Assembly: GCF_024494695.1 (NCBI RefSeq)
Contig: NZ_JANHDP010000001.1
Span: forward strand, 186,001 to 250,000
DNA: 64,000 nt
Direction of reading: 5' to 3'
Origin: Natronoarchaeum rubrum
GTDB taxonomy: Archaea > Halobacteriota > Halobacteria > Halobacteriales > Natronoarchaeaceae
Shown here one piece after another: positions 59,695-64,000 of this stretch. Numbering within the stretch: the stretch's first letter is position 1; every line of letters begins with the position of its first letter. The notes below the pieces were generated by a model. The model did not search any database, was not told the DNA's origin, and saw only the letters and a program-made list of their open reading frames with translations. A program made the translations under genes and the position numbers.

Positions 59695-60993
59695 TCAGAG
59701 CACCAGCAAGAACAGAACGTACGCGCCGATCGCCGACAGTGTCGGCGTGAGCACCCACAGGAACACGATGCGACTGGTGGCCGCGGGATCGAACAGGCTC
59801 TCGGCGGCCAGTTCGTCGAGCTCCTCCTCGCCAATCGGTGCCACTTCGGCGTCGTCGCTCTCCTCGATGACTTCCTGTCGCTGCTCGGCCTCGGCCTGCT
59901 GTTCGGCTTCGGTGCCGGCGAGCGTTCCCACCGTCGGCCCGCTGGGTGGCGAGTCGTCGGCCGACTCGGCGCCGAGCGCTCCCGTCGAAAGCTCCGGCCC
60001 GGCGTCGGCGTCGAGCTGCGCGACGTCGGGATCGGTAGCCACGCTCGCGGCCTCTGCCAGCGTCACCGCGCGGCTCGCCCGCCCCCAGCCGAGTCCGATG
60101 ATACAGCAGGTCGTGCTCACCGCGAGGCTGGCCGGGATGCCCAGCTGCGAGAGGATCGTGATGATCGTCGCGCCGACCGACGAGACGATCAGCGCCGCCA
60201 GGATCGGCAGGTCGGTGATGCCGTCGCCGACGGTCGCGAGCGTCCGGCGCGCGATGGTAAAGCCGCCGAGGCCGATGGCGCCGATCGCCAACAGGATCCC
60301 CTGCTCGACGGAGATCGATCCGTTTCCGACGAGCGGGGCGACGGCGTTGGCCGCGTTCGACGCGCCCGCGGAAAAGCCCATGTAGCAGGCGATCACGAGC
60401 ACGAGTCCCGAGCCGAGGATGTCCCGCGGCGTCGCCCGGTCGTTGAACGCTGGTCTGGGGATCGCCCCCGTTCGATCGAACCTGATCAGCGAACTCTCCA
60501 GTCGCGTGAACGTGAACCGCGCGTCGAGGTGCGGGTACAGGTACCGGCCGATCACCATCCCGACCAGGAACGCCGACAGCGGCGCGACGATCCACGCCGA
60601 GACGATCCGGAACATGATCGCCTCGTTCAGCGACCCCGTGGCGATGCCGAGGCCGACGATCGCACCGACCGACGTCATCGACGTCGAGGCGGGCACGCCG
60701 TAGAGGTTCGAGAGCAGCAGCGACGCCCCCGCGAAGAAGAGCACGCCGACGCTGGTCGCGAGCGTGAACTGGCTCGCCGGGACGATCTGGCTGCTCATCG
60801 TGTCGATGACGTTCCGGCCGACCGTCCACCCGCCCAGCAGCGCGAATACGGTAAACAGCGCCGCCGCGGTCACCTTGCCGACGATCCGGCTCCCGACGGC
60901 CGGCCCGAACGCCACGCCGGTCGAGGAACCGCCGATGTTGTATCCGACGAACGCGGCGACGAACAGCCCGACGACGAGCAGCGCCGTTACCAT
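59695..60993 (-). CDS. PiT-family inorganic phosphate transporter
   Basis: 432 residues from ATG 60993. The two family repeats are AFVGYNIGGSSTGVAFGPAVGS and GFSAGASNAANAVAPLVGNG. Each contains the G-x-N/S-x-(A) core that binds phosphate. An acidic cytoplasmic loop (about 315-405) with many Glu and Asp residues separates the last helices. It imports phosphate with H+ or Na+. No pho regulator is adjacent, although phosphate-releasing exported enzymes lie elsewhere in the window. Confidence 0.88.
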   Translation of the reverse strand: MVTALLVVGLFVAAFVGYNIGGSSTGVAFGPAVGSRIVGKVTAAALFTVFALLGGWTVGRNVIDTMSSQIVPASQFTLATSVGVLFFAGASLLLSNLYGVPASTSMTSVGAIVGLGIATGSLNEAIMFRIVSAWIVAPLSAFLVGMVIGRYLYPHLDARFTFTRLESSLIRFDRTGAIPRPAFNDRATPRDILGSGLVLVIACYMGFSAGASNAANAVAPLVGNGSISVEQGILLAIGAIGLGGFTIARRTLATVGDGITDLPILAALIVSSVGATIITILSQLGIPASLAVSTTCCIIGLGWGRASRAVTLAEAASVATDPDVAQLDADAGPELSTGALGAESADDSPPSGPTVGTLAGTEAEQQAEAEQRQEVIEESDDAEVAPIGEEELDELAAESLFDPAATSRIVFLWVLTPTLSAIGAYVLFLLVL

Positions 60994-61175
60994 ACTATCG
61001 CTTACGAGGACAGTCTTTCTATGCGCTTGGGCTCTCCGTTCCGGAGCGGCCGTTTCGTTCCGTTGTTCACTTTCGCTCCGGTTGCCGGGGATTTTTGTAA
61101 TGGCCGTGGGATACACGGCCTAATGAGTTCAGCACCGATCGCCCGCCGAGCACCTCCCGCGGCCCGGACGAACGC

Positions 61176-61328
61176 GTGACAGCACAGCAGGCCGACCTCG
61201 GCGACTGCCCGAACTGCGGCGCGACGGTGCCGACCGGGCAGCTCCTGATCGAGTACGAGGCCGAGAGCGGGGGCGGCGTCTGGGCGGAGTGTCCCGACTG
61301 CTCGAAAGTCGTCGATCCACAGCGATGA
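61176..61328 (+). CDS. 50-residue zinc-ribbon protein, GTG start
   Basis: VTAQQADLGDCPNCGATVPTG and WAECPDCSKVVDPQR (parts) form a zinc ribbon with two CxxC pairs (CPNC at 11-14, CPDC at 39-42). No ATG is in place upstream. Its stop overlaps the ATG of the next zinc-ribbon gene by four bases (ATGA at 61325-61328), so the two are coupled. The Gln and Ile-rich middle (GQLLIEYEAESGGGV) is typical of DUF7837-type haloarchaeal proteins. Confidence 0.8.
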   Translation: MTAQQADLGDCPNCGATVPTGQLLIEYEAESGGGVWAECPDCSKVVDPQR

Positions 61329-61471
61329 TCCGGGCGATCAAGCAGCTGATCGGCGGGCCCGACAGTTCGGACGTGCTTTTCGAGTGTCGCGACTGCGGGA
61401 CGAGCCTCGCGCCGGAGTCCGAGCACTGCCCGGAGTGCGGCAGCGACGCCGTCGTCCGGTACGAGCTGTAG
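61325..61471 (+). CDS. 48-residue zinc-ribbon protein
   Basis: MIRAIKQLIGGPDSSDVLFECRDCGTSLAPESEHCPECGSDAVVRYEL in parts: FECRDCGTS and HCPECGSDA provide four cysteines. Starts inside the stop of the preceding zinc-ribbon gene. The pairing of two such genes on one message suggests they may act together or bind each other. Confidence 0.8.
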   Translation: MIRAIKQLIGGPDSSDVLFECRDCGTSLAPESEHCPECGSDAVVRYEL

Positions 61472-61498
61472 CCGTCTGGTCGCGGCCGTCGACTGGCG

Positions 61499-61597
61499 TC
61501 ACGCACCGTCGATCATCGACAGCCGACGCGAGTACCGGCGGATCATCGTTCCGTCCTCGTCCTCCAGCTCGACGGTGAACTGCTTCTCGCCGGTCAC
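61499..61597 (-). CDS. Possible short conserved reading frame
   Basis: From GTG 61597 the frame reads VTGEKQFTVELEDEDGT, then MIRRYSRRLSMIDGA to a TGA ending at 61499. It lies in the same frame as the preceding gene on this strand, beyond its TAG at 61634, with TPVRERELES between. The peptide looks coding (balanced charges, strand-like), but no ATG or clear leader is present, so it could be a shortened gene, a read-through product or a chance frame. Confidence 0.3.
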   Translation of the reverse strand: MTGEKQFTVELEDEDGTMIRRYSRRLSMIDGA

Positions 61598-61633
61598 GGA
61601 TTCGAGCTCCCGCTCGCGGACCGGCGTCGGTCG

Positions 61634-62143
61634 CTACGAAGTGCCTTCCTCGTCGTCTTCGGTTGCGTCGTCATCTTCGCGCTCGTCGGCTTCGGCGTCC
61701 CGTTCGTCGTTTTCGGTCGCGGCGTCGCCTTCCTCAGCAGTCGCCAGTTCGGCCTCGTCGACGGCGTCCTCGACGACTGATTCGTCGATCGCCATCTCGC
61801 CCGGTTCGGCTGGTTTCGCGTCGACGTCCCCGCCGACTCGCTCGGCGATCTCCTCCGGAGTGCGGTCTTCGCCCGGCGCGTCCTCGATCGGTTCGTCGTC
61901 CCGGTCGGCCGGCTCTCCCGTCTCGTCGGTGCCCGGCTCGCCGATCGGGAGCGAGCTCGCGCCGGGCAGCCCGCCCTCGCTTTGGGCCGCCGACCGCAGT
62001 CGGCGGAGTGCGAGATACGCCGCCCCGCCGACCGCGAGGGCGGCTGCGAGTTTCCGCCCGAGGTTCGATCCCTCCCGGTCTGCGTCCCGCGTCGGTCCGG
62101 TGTCGGCGTCGCCACCTCCGGTCAGTTGCTGTATGCGAGTCAC
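61634..62143 (-). CDS. Acidic protein with one membrane segment
   Basis: 169 residues. One hydrophobic stretch (about residues 30-45: LAAALAVGGAAYLALRRL) follows a charged head. The remaining 120 residues are extremely acidic and low in complexity (IAERVGGDVDAKPAEPG, later DEREDDDATEDDEEGTS). Such haloarchaeal membrane-anchored acidic tails are common and not assigned. Function unknown. Confidence 0.6.
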   Translation of the reverse strand: MTRIQQLTGGGDADTGPTRDADREGSNLGRKLAAALAVGGAAYLALRRLRSAAQSEGGLPGASSLPIGEPGTDETGEPADRDDEPIEDAPGEDRTPEEIAERVGGDVDAKPAEPGEMAIDESVVEDAVDEAELATAEEGDAATENDERDAEADEREDDDATEDDEEGTS

Positions 62144-62194
62144 ACCCGAACTACGCCGCCGCGGCGGAAGTTCATTGGGGCGCGGCGGTCTGCC

Positions 62195-62525
62195 CCGATC
62201 GCTATCGGCCGGGAGCCGCTCGTCCCGAACATCGCGGCGCTGGGGATCCCGAACTCGTCGCGCCCGCGACGATCATCGGCATCACGGAGATGTTCATCCC
62301 CGCGCTGCCGGTCGTCGAGGCGGCGCCGACGGCGCGCTTTTTCGTCGCGGTGCTGTCTATCTCGCAGCTGATCGTCTTCTCGGCGGTCGGCCCGATGATA
62401 GATCTGTTCGGCGGCATCCCGATCCGGTTCCGGGACCTCGTCGTGCTGTTCGCGATGCCTCCGCGATCTAGGTGTTGCTGATCGCGCTGATCACCCACGT
62501 CGTCGCCGCGCTGGGACTGCTGTAG
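62195..62525 (+). pseudogene. Remnant of a YjiH-type (nucleoside-recognition domain) membrane protein
   Basis: Plus-strand frames together encode PIAIGREPLVPNIAALGIP, then in another frame PELVAPATIIGITEMFIPALPVVEAAPTARFFVAVLSISQLIVFSAVGPMIDLFGGIPIRFRDLVVLFA in parts (ELVAPATIIGITEMFIPALP, FVAVLSISQLIVFSAVGPM, FGGIPIRFRDLVVLFA), and finally VLLIALITHVVAALGLL before TAG. These are the last 110 residues of a transporter with the nucleoside-recognition (Gate) domain. The frame changes near 62240 and again near 62460, and the upstream two thirds are absent. It is a degraded gene. Confidence 0.75.
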
Positions 62526-62645
62526 CCTCGGTCTGTCGCTCCGACCGTCGACGGGACAATCGATGCCGTATCGGAGCCTAACGGGACGTATGCGGCAGAT
62601 AGGTAGTTGTTCGCTGGTGGCCTAGTAGTTGCCAGAGGAACCGAA

Positions 62646-63137
62646 ATGTCATCCAGAACTGGAGAGCCCACCGAGGTCGTCGGGGGGGAGGAGATCGAGG
62701 TATCGAACGCGCGAACGTGGGCCGGCGGCGCGGTCGGCGGCCTGTTCGGCGGCGTCGTCATGGGCGTGCTGATGACGGTCCTGATGCCGGGTGCCGTCGA
62801 GGTGGCGATCCCGGCGATGTACGGACTGGAGGGAGTGTCCGCCGGCTGGGGGGTCCACCTGCTCCACAGCGTGTTGTTCGGGCTAGTGTTCGCGGCGATC
62901 GTGATGCGGCCCGGCATCGAGCGGTACGTGCCCACGAGCCGCGCAGTCGTCGGCGCCGGCGCGCTCTTCGGCGCCGCGCTGTGGCTCGTCGCGGCGGGAC
63001 TCGCGATGCCGATCTGGCTGAGCGCGGTCGGGTTCGCCGGCGCGCCGCCGCTGCCGAACCTCGCGATCCCGAGCCTGATCGCGCACCTCGCGTACGGCCT
63101 GGTGCTCGGCGTCGGCGTCGTCGCGCTGCGGCGCTGA
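62646..63137 (+). CDS. Four-helix membrane protein
   Basis: 163 residues from ATG 62646. After an acidic head, the segments GGAVGGLFGGVVMGVLMTVLMPG, WGVHLLHSVLFGLVFAAIV, AVVGAGALFGAALWLVAAGLAMP and LIAHLAYGLVLGVGVVAL form four helices with a paired His pattern (VHLLHS, AHLAYG). This resembles DUF1440/DUF6789-like membrane proteins of unknown function. No neighbour helps. Confidence 0.7.
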   Translation: MSSRTGEPTEVVGGEEIEVSNARTWAGGAVGGLFGGVVMGVLMTVLMPGAVEVAIPAMYGLEGVSAGWGVHLLHSVLFGLVFAAIVMRPGIERYVPTSRAVVGAGALFGAALWLVAAGLAMPIWLSAVGFAGAPPLPNLAIPSLIAHLAYGLVLGVGVVALRR

Positions 63138-63140
63138 AGT

Positions 63141-63353
63141 GCGCACTTTTTTCGGCGGCGACGCGACGAGAGCGTCTGTCGCCCGGCCGCTCACTAGAGC
63201 CGGAACGACAGCGTCGACGAGCTTTCTCTCGGCGTCCCGGAGGTGATCTTCGGCGGTCCGCCGCTGGACGCCGAGTTCGTCTGCGACCGCCGTCGTCACG
63301 GTCGCTCCCGTTCTCGTCGGTCGAGCGATGCGAGAGCTCCAGATAGTACCTCG
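63141..63353 (-). pseudogene. Possible remnant of an HTH_10-type regulator C-terminus
   Basis: The minus strand encodes ATVTTAVADELGVQRRTAEDHLRDAERKLVDAVVPAL in parts (TTAVADELGVQRRTAEDHL, RDAERKLVDAVVPAL), resembling the helix-turn-helix of haloarchaeal bacterio-opsin-activator (HTH_10) proteins. The upstream half (YYLELSHRS) is in another frame and no start is present, so if real it is a fragment. Confidence 0.4.
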
Positions 63354-63354
63354 C

Positions 63355-64000
63355 CTAGAACTCCTCGACGTGCGGGCGGAGATCGAGCTCCAGGGTCCAC
63401 GCGCTGCGGTCCTGCTCGACGAGGTGCCAGTAGCTCTCGGCGACGGCGTCCGGATCGAGGTACTCCTCGGGGTCGTCGACCGCACGGTCCGGCGGCTCGA
63501 TGCCGCCGTCGATCACGGCGTGGGCGACGTGGATTCCTTCGGGCCCCAGCTCGCGGGCCATCGATTCGGCCATCCCGCGGACGGCGAACTTCGCGGCCGA
63601 GAAGCCGACCGCGCCCTCGCGCCCGCGAACGGCCGAGGTCGCGCCGGTGAAAATGATCGTTCCGCCGTCGCCGTCGAGCATGTCGTCGACGGCCGCCTGC
63701 GAGCAGAGCAGCCCGCCGCGCGGCCCGACCGCCATCGCCCGATCGAACTCCTCGGCGTCGATCTCGCGGAGCCCCTTCCAGGAGCCGCCGCTGGCGTTGA
63801 CGACGAGGACGTCGACCGGGCCGAACGCGTCGCGGACTCGGTCGAAGGCGTCCGCGACATCCTCGCGGTCGGTCACGTCTGTCGGGACGGCCAGCCCGGC
63901 GCCGTCGGTCTGGTCCAGCTCCCTCGCGAGCTCCTGCAGGTACGACTCGGTGCGGGCGAGCAGCGCGACGTCGCAGCCCTCTCGCGCGAATTTGCGGGCG
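63355..64000 (-). CDS. SDR-family oxidoreductase, 5' end beyond the window
   Basis: The frame continues upstream past 63876 (ARKFAREGCDVALLARTESY) and is cut by the window end, so the start is outside. The cofactor-binding Rossmann region is only partly present. The middle reads VLVVNASGG, TGATSAV and VGFSAAKFAVRGMAESMARELGPEGIHVAHAVIDGGI, the last given in parts (GFSAAKFAVRGMAES, GIHVAHAVIDGGI). The catalytic Tyr of the usual YxxxK is Phe here (FSAAK), a feature of a divergent SDR group. It may reduce a substrate by another route or be a non-enzymatic relative. Confidence 0.75.
   Translation of the reverse strand, partial: ARKFAREGCDVALLARTESYLQELARELDQTDGAGLAVPTDVTDREDVADAFDRVRDAFGPVDVLVVNASGGSWKGLREIDAEEFDRAMAVGPRGGLLCSQAAVDDMLDGDGGTIIFTGATSAVRGREGAVGFSAAKFAVRGMAESMARELGPEGIHVAHAVIDGGIEPPDRAVDDPEEYLDPDAVAESYWHLVEQDRSAWTLELDLRPHVEEF

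Noticed and set aside
59242..61179. 645-residue plus-strand frame opposite UspA and PiT
   Set aside because: Shadow frame of two genuine genes with low-complexity Arg/Asp content.

Overview
The window is chromosomal DNA of a halophilic archaeon (class Halobacteria). GC content is high outside promoters, nearly every protein is strongly acidic, and many genes have a TATA box about 25-35 bases before the ATG, as in leaderless transcripts. Exported proteins carry twin-arginine (Tat) signals, and many families are typical of haloarchaea (RdfA, UspA, small zinc ribbons, an FNT-UspA fusion). The neutral housekeeping genes do not fix the genus.

Layout. 1-11500: a glutamate-cysteine-ligase-like protein, a very large Tat-exported GH97 alpha-glucosidase with an odd basic repeat, an NhaC antiporter, a methyltransferase, an aldo/keto reductase and membrane proteins. 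11681-15700: tRNA-Glu(CTC), then an AT-rich-promoter segment with two Tat-exported hydrolases (inositol-monophosphatase-like and glycerophosphodiesterase), a broken copper P-type ATPase tail, a small cysteine-rich protein and a 2Fe-2S ferredoxin. 15700-21900: MsrA with an inserted segment, a double VOC protein, a PD-(D/E)XK-like protein, UspA, a CBS-MaoC fusion, a flavin-type oxidoreductase and a probable RdfA.

22042-35351 is the most coherent block. It holds a sulfatase, an IclR regulator, a GH42 beta-galactosidase, a DgoD-type galactonate dehydratase, an SDR dehydrogenase, a GH4 alpha-galactosidase and a complete sugar ABC transporter (ATPase, binding protein, two permeases). Four near-identical 17-base inverted repeats (GTTCAC-RTATC-RKGAAM) lie before iclR/GH42, dgoD (two) and the ABC ATPase gene. 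I infer an IclR-controlled regulon for import and hydrolysis of galactosides, perhaps sulfated galactans, with galactose oxidised through galactonate. A second palindrome family (ATAACA...TGTTAT, two copies 49 bases apart) lies in the same 815-base intergenic region.

35657-53754: a carotenoid oxygenase, an unlisted 57-residue membrane protein, a membrane metallophosphoesterase, an AI-2E family transporter, a MATE exporter, a Tat-exported penicillin acylase, a metallo-beta-lactamase protein, a second PD-(D/E)XK-like protein, a DUF393/lipase-maturation-factor pair, and an aldehyde dehydrogenase overlapping an NAD-dependent reductase. 53860-64000: a dihydrolipoyl-dehydrogenase-type flavoprotein, the FNT-UspA-UspA fusion, an HpcH/HpaI aldolase, a GNAT-zinc ribbon protein, UspA, a PiT phosphate transporter, two overlapping tiny zinc-ribbon genes, remnants of a transporter and of an HTH regulator, and an SDR gene cut by the window end. 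I saw no insertion sequence, CRISPR array, rRNA or replication origin.
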